A stretch of 28,386 nt of DNA from JANQRV01 sp964533785 (GTDB lineage: Bacteria; Bacteroidota; Bacteroidia; Chitinophagales; Saprospiraceae): the NCBI GenBank assembly GCA_964533785.1, contig CAZHNG010000038.1, forward strand, positions 1-28,386, read 5' to 3'. Within the stretch, counting starts at the first letter, position 1, and the number at the start of each line of letters is the position of its first letter. The position numbers and the translations under genes were made by a program. The notes below the pieces were generated by a model that had not been told where the DNA came from, searched no databases, and saw nothing but the letters and a program-made list of their open reading frames with translations. Shown piece after piece: positions 8,348-16,790 of the stretch.

Positions 8348-8378
8348 TTGGCATTTCCAGTGCATAAACTTATATTCG
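8348..8378 (+). promoter_or_regulatory. Candidate promoter for the deoxynucleoside kinase gene
   Basis: TTG at 8348-8350, a 20-base spacer and TATATTCG at 8371-8378, one base from the TAnnTTTG consensus. Start of transcription would be near 8385, giving a leader of about 17 bases before the ATG at 8402. Confidence 0.5.
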
Positions 8379-8401
8379 CGCTGCTATAGAAAAACCATGT
8401 G

Positions 8402-9046
8402 ATGAGTATCGAAAAGAAAATTAAACACATAGCTATTGCCGGCAATATTGGAGCAGGAAAAACGACGTTGAGTACTCAGCTTGGTAAACATTTTCAGTGG
8501 GAAGTTCATTACGAATCTGCCGAGGAAAATCCTTATTTAAGCGACTTTTATCACGATATGAACCGGTGGTCTTTTAACTTACAGGTATATTTCCTCAATA
8601 GCCGGTACCAACAGATATTAGAGATCTTACAAGGAGATAAAACAGTCGTTCAGGATCGCACCATCTACGAAGATGCTTATATTTTTGCCCCGAACCTTCA
8701 CGATATGGGGTTAATGTCGACCAGAGACTTTGAAAACTACTTTCAGCTCTTCAAAACCATGTCTTCCCAAATTCAACCTCCCGATCTGTTGATCTATCTC
8801 AAAGCCAGCATTTCTACCTTAGTTAGTCATATTCAAGCCAGAGGTAGGGAATACGAAGGCAACATGAGCCTGGATTATCTAAAAAGGCTAAATGAACGCT
8901 ACGAAACCTGGATTGAAAATTATAAAAATCAAAACAGAGGCCGGTTGTTAATTATCAATTCCGACGAAATAGATTTTGAACACAATCCTGAAGATCTAGG
9001 TAATGTTTTAAATAAGGTTCGCGCAGAACTTTTAGGGCTTTTTTGA
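8402..9046 (+). CDS. Deoxynucleoside kinase (dNK/dGK-dAK family)
   Basis: A 214-residue nucleotide-salvage enzyme that phosphorylates deoxynucleosides in the cytoplasm. Residues 8-21 hold the P-loop (IAIAGNIGAGKTT). ESAEENPYL (about 38-46) matches the region with the catalytic glutamate, DRTIYEDAYIF (85-95) is the DR[ST] motif with the substrate-binding arginine and glutamate, and QARGREYE (145-152) is the arginine-rich lid. Length and motifs fit the bacterial deoxyadenosine/deoxyguanosine kinase group rather than thymidine kinase. A GTG lies directly before the ATG (8399) in frame; I prefer the ATG. The gene stands alone on the plus strand, and a 442-base gene-poor stretch follows. Confidence 0.92.
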   Translation: MSIEKKIKHIAIAGNIGAGKTTLSTQLGKHFQWEVHYESAEENPYLSDFYHDMNRWSFNLQVYFLNSRYQQILEILQGDKTVVQDRTIYEDAYIFAPNLHDMGLMSTRDFENYFQLFKTMSSQIQPPDLLIYLKASISTLVSHIQARGREYEGNMSLDYLKRLNERYETWIENYKNQNRGRLLIINSDEIDFEHNPEDLGNVLNKVRAELLGLF

Positions 9047-9488
9047 GTTAAACAAGAAAGATCACGGATTAAAGTCATTAGGTACTGTATTGAGTAAAAG
9101 AATATTCGAGCGTAAAGAATAATTTAGCTTTGAAAAGGAACACAAGACACCTAAAAATACATTTATATTTTTCAACATTGAAATAAAGGTTTTTCAAATT
9201 TTTTAAGCTATATTTGATGTCAAACGCATCCCAAAGCTGATAAAACTCCTTTGCCAGCACATTCACGCTACTTAATCTCAGAAACATTTAATTAACCTAG
9301 TGCTTCGGGAACGAAATACTAGCCCCTATTAAGGAAAAACACCTCCCAAAAACTCCTTTTCAAGATCAAATGAATTAGCCACCTTTATATAATTTTCTAT
9401 TGGATAACATGATTCAAATTTACACTCATTGATTTGGAATGAATTGACATTCCGTAGATCGGACAAATGCACTTTAACTAAAGGAAAA
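9047..9488. other. Gene-poor stretch of 442 bases
   Basis: An AT-rich interval between the kinase and the YggS gene. No tRNA, riboswitch or repeat was recognised. A 69-codon minus-strand reading (9078-9287) is open but has no family resemblance that I can name. The leader of the YggS gene must lie in the last part; no convincing TAnnTTTG box was found there. Confidence 0.5.
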
Positions 9489-10151
9489 ATGGACTACAAA
9501 GTTATCAAACAGGAATTATCCAGGTCGGATGTTTCTCTTGTGGCAGTTTCGAAAATGCATCCTGTGGAAATGATCCAAGAGCTATATGCATACGGCCACA
9601 GAGATTTTGGAGAAAACAAAGTACAAGAACTAGTCGAAAAAGCAGGACAGCTACCCAAAGACATCCGGTGGCACATGATCGGGCATTGCCAACGGAATAA
9701 AGTAAAATACATCGCTCCTTTTATTCACATGATCCACTCGGTCGATAGCCTGAAATTGCTACGGGAAATCAATAAAGAAGCCGCTAAAGCGGAACGAGTC
9801 ATCCCCTGTCTGCTGCAAATTAAAATTGCCGAGGAAGATACAAAGTACGGCTTTGCCCCCGAAGAGGTAAAATCCTTATTAGCATCTGAAACTTACTCGT
9901 CTTTTCAGCATATAAAAATTGCCGGTCTTATGGGCATGGCAACCAACACCGAGAATACCACTCAGGTCAGAATGGAATTCAAACGCCTGCAGCATCTTTT
10001 CCAGGAACTCAAAGCCACCTTTTTTAAAAGTGACAATGGCTTTAAAGAGATCTCAATGGGTATGTCCGGAGATTACAAAATTGCCATTGAAGAAGGTAGT
10101 ACCATGGTGAGAATTGGTAGTTTGTTGTTTGGGGAGAGGGTTTATGCCTGA
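9489..10151 (+). CDS. YggS/PLPBP family PLP-homeostasis protein
   Basis: A 220-residue single-domain protein of the alanine-racemase-like TIM-barrel fold that binds pyridoxal 5'-phosphate and helps balance B6 and amino-acid pools; no enzymatic reaction is established for the family. The PLP lysine is K22 in LVAVSKMHP. The family motifs FGENKVQEL, WHMIGHCQRNK, HSVDSLKL, LLQIKIAEEDTKYGF, GLMGMAT and MGMSGDYKIAIEEGSTMVRIG are all present. The ATG at 9489, preceded by AAAGGAAAA, starts the protein at the usual place; an upstream TTG (9429) would add 20 unrelated residues. It is convergent with the secreted VCBS protein. Confidence 0.93.
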   Translation: MDYKVIKQELSRSDVSLVAVSKMHPVEMIQELYAYGHRDFGENKVQELVEKAGQLPKDIRWHMIGHCQRNKVKYIAPFIHMIHSVDSLKLLREINKEAAKAERVIPCLLQIKIAEEDTKYGFAPEEVKSLLASETYSSFQHIKIAGLMGMATNTENTTQVRMEFKRLQHLFQELKATFFKSDNGFKEISMGMSGDYKIAIEEGSTMVRIGSLLFGERVYA

Positions 10152-10316
10152 ATGGTGGGTGATGATGAATGATGAGCATTGATCTTAAAATCTAATTGTA
10201 CAGCCTTGAAAGGGCAATCACCCTCTTCAAGAAAGACTCTTAGGTTGATTACGCTTATTTACCACACACTTACAGAGACTTTCCTCTCACGGATCCATAC
10301 CTTTCAGGCAAGGTTA

Positions 10317-12563
10317 TCACGTTCCCGTTTTCAACACTTTTCCGACAGTAAAAGTGCTTCCATTTACTAGTATCACGCATCCATACAATCCATCCGGAAG
10401 AGTGGATAGATCAATGATCGTCTGATTATCTTTTATCTGTTTAGACCGAACAAGTATACCGTATGCATTATATACCCTCACCGTGCCGCGGATTACAGCA
10501 GTAGAAATTGTAAAACGACCGCGAGTGGGATTTGGAAATAGCTGAGCCTGTTTCTCCGGATTTTCCTTCACAGCCGTTGGCATATTATCGCTTGGGTAAG
10601 TCGTACCGTAAACGGCAATACCTCCTCGTTGATTACCTATTACCACTTCGAGTATGCCGTCCCCGTTTAGGTCAGCAAAATCTGCATTGGTACGAAACCC
10701 TTCGTGAATTCCGCCAAAATCGTCTTGCAATGCTAAAAATACTAATTGATCCCCCTGTTGGTCCAGACGATAGTGTAGGAAAGCTCCATCGCGAGAACCG
10801 GCCAGTAATTGTAAGCCGTCTTTTGTTTTATAGACAACCGGAGCGCTATTTCCCTTTGAGATCAGAGGATCATTCACCGTAGTGTTAATACCTCCCCAAA
10901 ATTCCTCGTCAGGTGTTGTATTGAACATTGGGGAATTACGAGTTCCGATATTCCTGAAAAGGTTAACATTACCATCACTTTCCCCCACGATCAAATCGAT
11001 TTTACCGTCTGCATCCACATCCATCAGAGAGGGAACAGAAACAGCACCCACATCTATTCCTTGGTAATCGATTTGTGGCTGGCCAAAAGATAGCGACTGA
11101 CCTCGTCCCGCATTATTTTCCAAAAAAACCAGCGTACCTTGATTATTACCGACAAATAAGTCATCGTCTCCATCCTCGTCAATGTCTGCAAAAGCGGGAC
11201 TCAAATCCAAAAACCCCAGTTTACTTAAGCCTAGATAATCCGCATCAACCAACTCAAATGCGGGAGATTGCGGACTTCCGGTATTTTCCAGTAAAAATAA
11301 TTGAGCTTCATTTTTATTTCCTTCTACGTAACGGCTATTATTGCCGATCAGCAAATCGATCAATCCATCGCCATTATAATCTACGAAAGCTGGATTGGCT
11401 CCACTCCCAAAATCCAACATTTCCCCGACCAGGAAATTGCTCTGGACAAATTCAAGATCGGCAGCTATGTTTCCGATATTATTGTAACGCCACAACACAT
11501 CCACATCTTCGCCTCCGGCTGCAGCATTAGGGGCAGCTAGAAAATCTTTGGTACCGTCATTATTCAGATCCAGGTAAAAAGCGGCAGGAAAGACGGGAAT
11601 ATTAACGGAAACATCTGATCCCGGAAAAAAAGGTTCTTGCGCGTTCATCCAGGCTTGCTCACAAGAGCCACCATTACTTAATTGAACGAGGTTATTGAAA
11701 GTAATATCACCCAAAATGAGTTCCTTGGCATCGTCGCCATTCAAGTCAAGGCTCAATAAAGTTGATCCGGCATGCCTTTTCTCAACAGGATCTTGTTCCA
11801 ACAGGCTATTCACACAAGTTCCCGCATTGGGCGACAGGTCAATTTCTTCGCTAATTCCGCTCTCGTAAAAACCACCCCAGCAAGGATCCTCCAACCGGTA
11901 GATCAAAGTATCCAGGCCGTATCCCAGCTCTACCGACCGGTTGGTGTGCCATTCCACAAAACCACCAGCAACATTAAAGGTCAGCACATCGAGGTCGCCG
12001 TCGCAATCAATGTCATCGATTGCCGGATAATCAATACTGCTCACAAACAATGGAACATTTCCTCCGGTACGCAAACGAGTATACAAAACATTAAAACCAC
12101 CAGACGAATTGAAATCTATTCGCTCGAAATTCAAGCTATCATTCCTGTAATACCCGCGATAAACAATGATACCCTGAATGCCCGGCACATCAGAATAAGC
12201 AAACATGTCCTGAATACCATCGCCATTATAGTCTCTCAATAAAACCCAATTGTCAATGGCCGGAAAATTTTCCGCGTATTCAAAGGCAGGAGAATAACTA
12301 GCTTCATCCGGGGTTCCCGCGTTCAAAAAAGTTAATGGGATATTCCCTACCCGGTCAAAGAGGCAGAGATCAGCAATACCGTCGTTATTCAAATCAACGG
12401 CAGAAGCCTGCGGCGCATTCAGTCCACCCGCTAATGGCATCGCTAGTGCTTTATTATTTACCGTAACCGGAATACTGATCCGTTGAAAGTCCTGGCTCAA
12501 AGCAGGAAAGCAAAAAAACAGGAAAAGCGCATATAATAGCGAGCTCACTTGTAGTTTTAACAT
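10317..12563 (-). CDS. Secreted FG-GAP/VCBS repeat protein with T9SS sorting domain
   Basis: A 748-residue surface or secreted protein. Residues 1-23 are a signal peptide ending ALSQ. The body carries at least nine calcium-binding FG-GAP/VCBS motifs of the DxNxDGxxD kind (DLNNDGIADLCLFD, DYNGDGIQDMFAY, DIDCDGDLDVLTF, DLNNDGTKDFLAA, DYNGDGLIDLLIGN, DIDEDGDDDLFVGN, DVDADGKIDLIVGE, DLNGDGILEVVIGN and a weaker DLNGDDAKELILGD), expected to form an integrin-alpha-like beta-propeller. The last 75 residues (from AQLFPNPTRGRFTIS) are a type A T9SS C-terminal sorting domain, so the protein should cross the outer membrane by T9SS and be anchored or released. A binding or adhesive role is likely; the ligand is unknown. 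It is divergent from nhaC and has no operon partners. Confidence 0.92.
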   Translation of the reverse strand: MLKLQVSSLLYALFLFFCFPALSQDFQRISIPVTVNNKALAMPLAGGLNAPQASAVDLNNDGIADLCLFDRVGNIPLTFLNAGTPDEASYSPAFEYAENFPAIDNWVLLRDYNGDGIQDMFAYSDVPGIQGIIVYRGYYRNDSLNFERIDFNSSGGFNVLYTRLRTGGNVPLFVSSIDYPAIDDIDCDGDLDVLTFNVAGGFVEWHTNRSVELGYGLDTLIYRLEDPCWGGFYESGISEEIDLSPNAGTCVNSLLEQDPVEKRHAGSTLLSLDLNGDDAKELILGDITFNNLVQLSNGGSCEQAWMNAQEPFFPGSDVSVNIPVFPAAFYLDLNNDGTKDFLAAPNAAAGGEDVDVLWRYNNIGNIAADLEFVQSNFLVGEMLDFGSGANPAFVDYNGDGLIDLLIGNNSRYVEGNKNEAQLFLLENTGSPQSPAFELVDADYLGLSKLGFLDLSPAFADIDEDGDDDLFVGNNQGTLVFLENNAGRGQSLSFGQPQIDYQGIDVGAVSVPSLMDVDADGKIDLIVGESDGNVNLFRNIGTRNSPMFNTTPDEEFWGGINTTVNDPLISKGNSAPVVYKTKDGLQLLAGSRDGAFLHYRLDQQGDQLVFLALQDDFGGIHEGFRTNADFADLNGDGILEVVIGNQRGGIAVYGTTYPSDNMPTAVKENPEKQAQLFPNPTRGRFTISTAVIRGTVRVYNAYGILVRSKQIKDNQTIIDLSTLPDGLYGCVILVNGSTFTVGKVLKTGT

Positions 12564-12689
12564 TATGTTCGTTTATTTAGAGATTATTTTTATTGAATAA
12601 AACAGCCTGCCGTATTCTGTTAACGATTAAAAGCGGTGTGAAGTCTAAGCTTGTCGTTCAATGGCCGAATAATCAAAAAGCAAAAGTAT

Positions 12690-14138
12690 ATGGAAGAAAA
12701 TGAGGTTTTAGAAAATAAGGAGTTAAATATTTGGGAAGCTTTGATACCCGTATTTATCTTGGTCATCCTTTTGGCGTTTAACGTTTTTGTATTTGGCGAT
12801 AATGCGTTGAGTGGATCCAATCAATTCATTCTGTTGATGGGTGCAGCGGCCGCAGCTGTAGTAGGCTTTATGAATAAGGTTTCCTACCACACGATGATCG
12901 ACGAAATCGGAAACAATTTCAAATCCACAGCCGGTGCGGTCTTGATCCTGCTTTTTGTCGGTGCGCTGGCTGGTTCCTGGTTGATCAGCGGGATTATCCC
13001 TACGATGATCTACTACGGTATAAAGCTACTGAATCCTTCCATCTTTTTACCGGCAGCGGTCGTTATTTCAGCGATCATTTCCATTGCTACGGGTAGTTCT
13101 TGGACGACCTCTGCGACGGTTGGTATTGCATTGATCGGCATTGGAAAAACGATTGGCTTACCAGCGGGTATGATTGCCGGGGCGGTTCTTTCCGGTGCCT
13201 ATTTCGGCGATAAGATGTCCCCGCTTTCTGATACGACCAATCTGGCGCCAGCTATGGCTGGTGGTGAGTTATTTTCTCACATCCGGTATATGGCCTATAC
13301 CACCATTCCCTCTATTTCTATTGCTCTTCTTATTTTTATTTTTTTGAGTTTCACTTTAACTACGGATGGCCAAACCGATACCCAGGGAATCCTGACGGCC
13401 ATTGAGGGCTCTTTTAATGTAAACCTGTGGTTGTTTTCCGTACCGGCAATAGTGATCCTGATGATCGCCCGCAAAACCAAACCCTTGATAGCTTTGCTCA
13501 TGGGCTCACTGCTAGGTGCTGCTTTCGCGATCATCTTCCAACCCGATGTTGTCAAGAGCATTACGTCAACAGAAAAACTGGATTTCATTAGTGCCTACAA
13601 AGGCGTCATGATCGCTATGACCGAAGGGGCATCCATCGAAACGACCAATCAGTCACTCAACGACCTGTTTTCCAGTGGTGGAATGGCGGGCATGCTGGCT
13701 ACCATTTGGTTGATTATTTGTGCAATGGTTTTTGGTGGGGTCATGGATGCCATTGGCGCCCTTTCCAGGATAAGTAGTGCACTTTTATCCATTGCAAACA
13801 CTACATTCAGTTTATTTGCCAGTACCGTAGCAAGTTGTTTAGCCTTGAATGTCACGGCTTCCGATCAATATCTGGCGATAGTAGTGCCCGGCAAAATGTT
13901 TGCCAAAGCTTACGAAGAACGGGGACTGGCGCCGGAAAATCTCAGCCGTACGCTAGAAGATAGCGGAACGGTGACCTCTGCATTGGTTCCCTGGAATACC
14001 TGCGGAGCTTATCAATCAGGAGTACTCGGCGTATCCGTTGCGGATTATTTTATCTACGCCATTTTCAACTATATTAGTCCATTTATGACCTTATTGTTTG
14101 CTGCGTTCCACATCAAGATCAAGGAACTGAACCGTTAA
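12690..14138 (+). CDS. nhaC: Na+/H+ antiporter, NhaC family
   Basis: A 482-residue inner-membrane protein with about 11-12 hydrophobic segments. The stretch from TGSSWTTSATVG through GAYFGDKMSPLSDTTNLAPA is the diagnostic core of NhaC-type antiporters, and a related half-repeat occurs near the C-terminus (LNVTASDQYLAIVVPGKMF; LEDSGTVTSALVPWNTCG). It exchanges cytoplasmic Na+ for H+, or in some family members couples other substrates such as malate and lactate. I chose the ATG at 12690; a TTG start at 12651 would add 13 polar residues. It is transcribed towards the alkaline phosphatase gene and its TAA stop shares the palindrome TTAA (14135-14138) with that gene's stop. Confidence 0.92.
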   Translation: MEENEVLENKELNIWEALIPVFILVILLAFNVFVFGDNALSGSNQFILLMGAAAAAVVGFMNKVSYHTMIDEIGNNFKSTAGAVLILLFVGALAGSWLISGIIPTMIYYGIKLLNPSIFLPAAVVISAIISIATGSSWTTSATVGIALIGIGKTIGLPAGMIAGAVLSGAYFGDKMSPLSDTTNLAPAMAGGELFSHIRYMAYTTIPSISIALLIFIFLSFTLTTDGQTDTQGILTAIEGSFNVNLWLFSVPAIVILMIARKTKPLIALLMGSLLGAAFAIIFQPDVVKSITSTEKLDFISAYKGVMIAMTEGASIETTNQSLNDLFSSGGMAGMLATIWLIICAMVFGGVMDAIGALSRISSALLSIANTTFSLFASTVASCLALNVTASDQYLAIVVPGKMFAKAYEERGLAPENLSRTLEDSGTVTSALVPWNTCGAYQSGVLGVSVADYFIYAIFNYISPFMTLLFAAFHIKIKELNR

Positions 14139-15292
14139 TCTTCTTTAGATAAGCTTGCTGAAATGGAGGGTAATTCATCCTCGTCTCCAAAGCCCAGCGC
14201 TTTTCTGATGCGAGTATGAATTTGAGTATTTTCGTAAATCCCGCTGAAAAGCTCCGAAGAAGGCCCGTAAGCGAAAACCGGAACTAGCGTTCCCGTATGA
14301 CCATTGGTCGTAAACTTGGTGAGTATTCCCTCTTCCTCAGATCCGGGGGTAATAGCCAATCCTCCGGTTTCGTGGTCGGCAGTTACAACGACTAAAGTGT
14401 TGCCGTCTTTGCGCGCGAAGTCCAGGATCTTGCCTAAAGTTTTGTCAAAATCAAGCACTTCCTCGATCAACATTTCACCGTCATTAGCGTGACCGGCCCA
14501 ATCTATTTGTGACCCTTCGATCATTAGAAAAAAGCCTTTTTCATTTTTGTGAGACAAGAACTTAGCCGCCATTTTGCTGGCGTAAGGTAAATAGTCTCTA
14601 CCGGCATGAGCAGGAAGTGGATGCTTATCGGCAGTAAAAAAAGCAAGATTTTTATTGATATTGGGCCGGTAAGTGAGGATGTCTTCGTGAAAATAATCGG
14701 AAACTTCGTATCCTTTACCTTTGAGTTCCTCGATAAGATTACGACTATCAGAGTCGCGATTATTAAAATAACGCAAACCTCCTCCAATGAAGAGATCGAT
14801 GTCAACATCCAAAAAATCCGCTGCAATGGCTTCGTATCTTTCTCTGGAAATTTCGTGTGCGATGAAAGCGGCTGGTGTAGCGTGCACGATTGTAGAAGTA
14901 GCGACCAAACCGGTAGCCAAACCTTTCAACTCTGCTTCTTCGATGATATTTCTAATGGGGATGGTGTCGCTATCCAGCCCAATGGCGCCGTTGTAGGTTT
15001 TCTTACCGCAAGCAAAAGCGGTAGCTCCGGCCGCTGAATCGGTGATCAGATCACTTTCGGCGTAAGGTTTGTGGAAACCAATCACTTCAAATTGCTCGAA
15101 GTTAGTTTGCTTTTTGTTGTGGTACATCGCCGCCGAGATCTGCGACAATCCCATACCATCCCCAATCATCAATATGACATTTTTGGGTTGCTGATCCTTG
15201 TAAGGGGATTTTTCCACTACGGGTGCCTGGGTCTGGCAAGCACTAAAGGTGATAATAAGCCCTACAAATAATAGTGATCGTTTAATCAACAT
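14135..15292 (-). CDS. Alkaline phosphatase, PhoA-superfamily lipoprotein
   Basis: A 385-residue exported phosphomonoesterase that releases phosphate from organic esters. The leader ends in a lipobox FSAC (Cys19), so it is probably membrane-anchored. Active-site residues match E. coli PhoA: metal ligand D45 in MIGDGMG, nucleophile S86 in TDSAAGATAFACG, T139 in the HATPAAF region, E259 in MIEGSQIDWAGHAN with D264 and H268, D306-H307 in TADHETGG, and H332 in TNGHTG. It is shorter than E. coli PhoA (471) but normal for Bacteroidota forms. It is the only phosphate-related gene here and no Pho box was recognised. Confidence 0.94.
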   Translation of the reverse strand: MLIKRSLLFVGLIITFSACQTQAPVVEKSPYKDQQPKNVILMIGDGMGLSQISAAMYHNKKQTNFEQFEVIGFHKPYAESDLITDSAAGATAFACGKKTYNGAIGLDSDTIPIRNIIEEAELKGLATGLVATSTIVHATPAAFIAHEISRERYEAIAADFLDVDIDLFIGGGLRYFNNRDSDSRNLIEELKGKGYEVSDYFHEDILTYRPNINKNLAFFTADKHPLPAHAGRDYLPYASKMAAKFLSHKNEKGFFLMIEGSQIDWAGHANDGEMLIEEVLDFDKTLGKILDFARKDGNTLVVVTADHETGGLAITPGSEEEGILTKFTTNGHTGTLVPVFAYGPSSELFSGIYENTQIHTRIRKALGFGDEDELPSISASLSKED

Positions 15293-15450
15293 GGTATGAG
15301 ATATTTTGTGTCGCTAATGGATTCGAATATGAGTTTCGAATATCCGTAAAATCTAAAACGCTTATTTGTTTAAAAAGTTAAAGTTCCAAATAATATGCCT
15401 TTTCCACCTTCCATTTTCACCTTCTTATGGAATTTTATTTTGTAACTACT

Positions 15451-15458
15451 TATTTTTG
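15451..15458 (+). promoter_or_regulatory. Candidate -7 box (TATTTTTG) upstream of the CotH-like gene
   Basis: An exact TAnnTTTG match; no TTG stands at the expected -33 spacing, so support is partial. If used, the leader of the following gene is about 120 bases long. The rest of 15293-15588 shows nothing recognisable. Confidence 0.35.
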
Positions 15459-15588
15459 CACCGACAAACAAAAGAATATTTTGTGCAAAAAATCGTTTCA
15501 ACCAACTGAACCTATAAATTAGGTGATTGTTAGACAGAAAGCAAGCAAATGATTACCAACAAAAGGTAAAATTAACAAAAAATTAACC

Positions 15589-16662
15589 ATGAACACCAAG
15601 ATTAGCGTTATCATTCTCAGCTTTTTTTTAATTTCAGGGCTGGGATCTGTAAATGCAAAGGCTCAAACAACAGCCAATAAAGAAAAAGCTGCTACTATTT
15701 TTCAGCTTTTCGAAGAGGGCAGTGAACTCACCCTGACCACGGATCTGGAAAGGCTTATCAACAACACCAGTTCTGAAGAATATCAACCTGCTACCCTCAT
15801 GCTGGAGGATGGACAGTCATTTGACCTTAAAGTGAGCCTGCGCGGGAAATTTCGCCGGAGGGTATGCGGATTTCCGCCTATTAGTTTTAAGTTTTCCAAA
15901 GATAAATTGGAAGAAATGGGATTCGACCGTCATAATAAACTGAAGTTGGTCACCCATTGTATAGAGGACGACAAATTTGTGGGCAACAACAACGTCATGA
16001 AAGAATATCTTGCCTACAAAATCTACCAGATCATCAATCCGAACAGCTACCAGGTCAAATACTTTAAGATCAATTACGAAGATGTCAATGGTGCAATGAA
16101 GACGATCAAACGCTACGGGCTGTTGATCGAAGATACCGATGAAATGGCGGAAAGGTTGGGCGGAGAAGAATGCGATGAATGCCTGAACACCGCGCCAACT
16201 GTAATTTCCAGCATTGATGAGGCAAAGCTATCCCTTTTTCAATACATGATCGGCAACGAAGATTGGAGTATTTCTTTACTCAGAAACGTAAAACTTGCTC
16301 AAATGCCCAACGGTATCCGCGTTCCGGTTCCTTATGATTTTGATTTTTCCGGTTTGGTTAATGCCAGTTATGCAATTCCAAATGCCGACTATGGTTTGCA
16401 AACTATGCGGCAACGGTATTATTTGGGTTATCCGATCGATACGACTATCATGGATCAGGTGATCGCTGAATTCAAAGAAAAAGAAGAGGAAATCCTCAAG
16501 GTCATCAGAAAATGTAAACCCTTGAATATTAATCAGCGAGTCGAATCCATAGAGTACGTTCAGGCTTTTTACGATCAATTGGATGATTTTTATTCCATTG
16601 CTCCTGGCGTGCAGATGATGGGATCGGTTCATTCGTATTCTGGCCAGGAAGACAGGAAGTGA
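15589..16662 (+). CDS. Secreted CotH-kinase-like protein
   Basis: A 357-residue exported protein (signal peptide 1-26, ending AKAQ). I recognise it only at the fold level. The order SLRGKFRRRV (83-91), KLKLVTHCIEDD (117-128), MKEYLAYKIYQ (137-147), YGLLIEDTDEMAERL (176-190), LFQYMIGNEDWSI (216-228), RNVKL (232-236) and VPYDFDFSG (247-255) follows the CotH atypical protein kinase pattern, in which the N/D pair and the DFD are expected to bind metal and ATP. Four cysteines at 93, 124, 195 and 198 could form disulfides in the periplasm. There is no sorting domain or lipobox, so it is probably periplasmic. It stands alone, convergent with the thioredoxin fusion gene. The kinase idea is an inference; an unrelated secreted family is possible. 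Confidence 0.6.
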   Translation: MNTKISVIILSFFLISGLGSVNAKAQTTANKEKAATIFQLFEEGSELTLTTDLERLINNTSSEEYQPATLMLEDGQSFDLKVSLRGKFRRRVCGFPPISFKFSKDKLEEMGFDRHNKLKLVTHCIEDDKFVGNNNVMKEYLAYKIYQIINPNSYQVKYFKINYEDVNGAMKTIKRYGLLIEDTDEMAERLGGEECDECLNTAPTVISSIDEAKLSLFQYMIGNEDWSISLLRNVKLAQMPNGIRVPVPYDFDFSGLVNASYAIPNADYGLQTMRQRYYLGYPIDTTIMDQVIAEFKEKEEEILKVIRKCKPLNINQRVESIEYVQAFYDQLDDFYSIAPGVQMMGSVHSYSGQEDRK

Positions 16663-16670
16663 AAGATGGA

Positions 16671-16711
16671 ACGCAGATAATGCGGATTGAGCGGATTTAC
16701 GCTGATTTGAA
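16671..16711. repeat. Degenerate GCGGATTTA intergenic repeat
   Basis: Four loosely repeated 10-base units (ACGCAGATAA, TGCGGATTGA, GCGGATTTAC, GCTGATTTGA) just after the CotH-like stop. I recall repeats of this composition as dispersed intergenic sequence in Bacteroidota. An open reading across it (16659-16844) is not considered a gene. Confidence 0.6.
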
Positions 16712-16790
16712 ATTCAAACGGGTACTACGATATTTAATCGGCTCAATCAGCTTATTCCTGGCGGTCGATGGAACAGCAAATGGGCGCATT

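Noticed and set aside
9078..9287. 69-codon minus-strand ORF in the gap after the deoxynucleoside kinase gene
   Set aside because: It has an ATG and is open, but it shows no recognisable family and lies in AT-rich DNA; kept as unassigned stretch and not as a gene.
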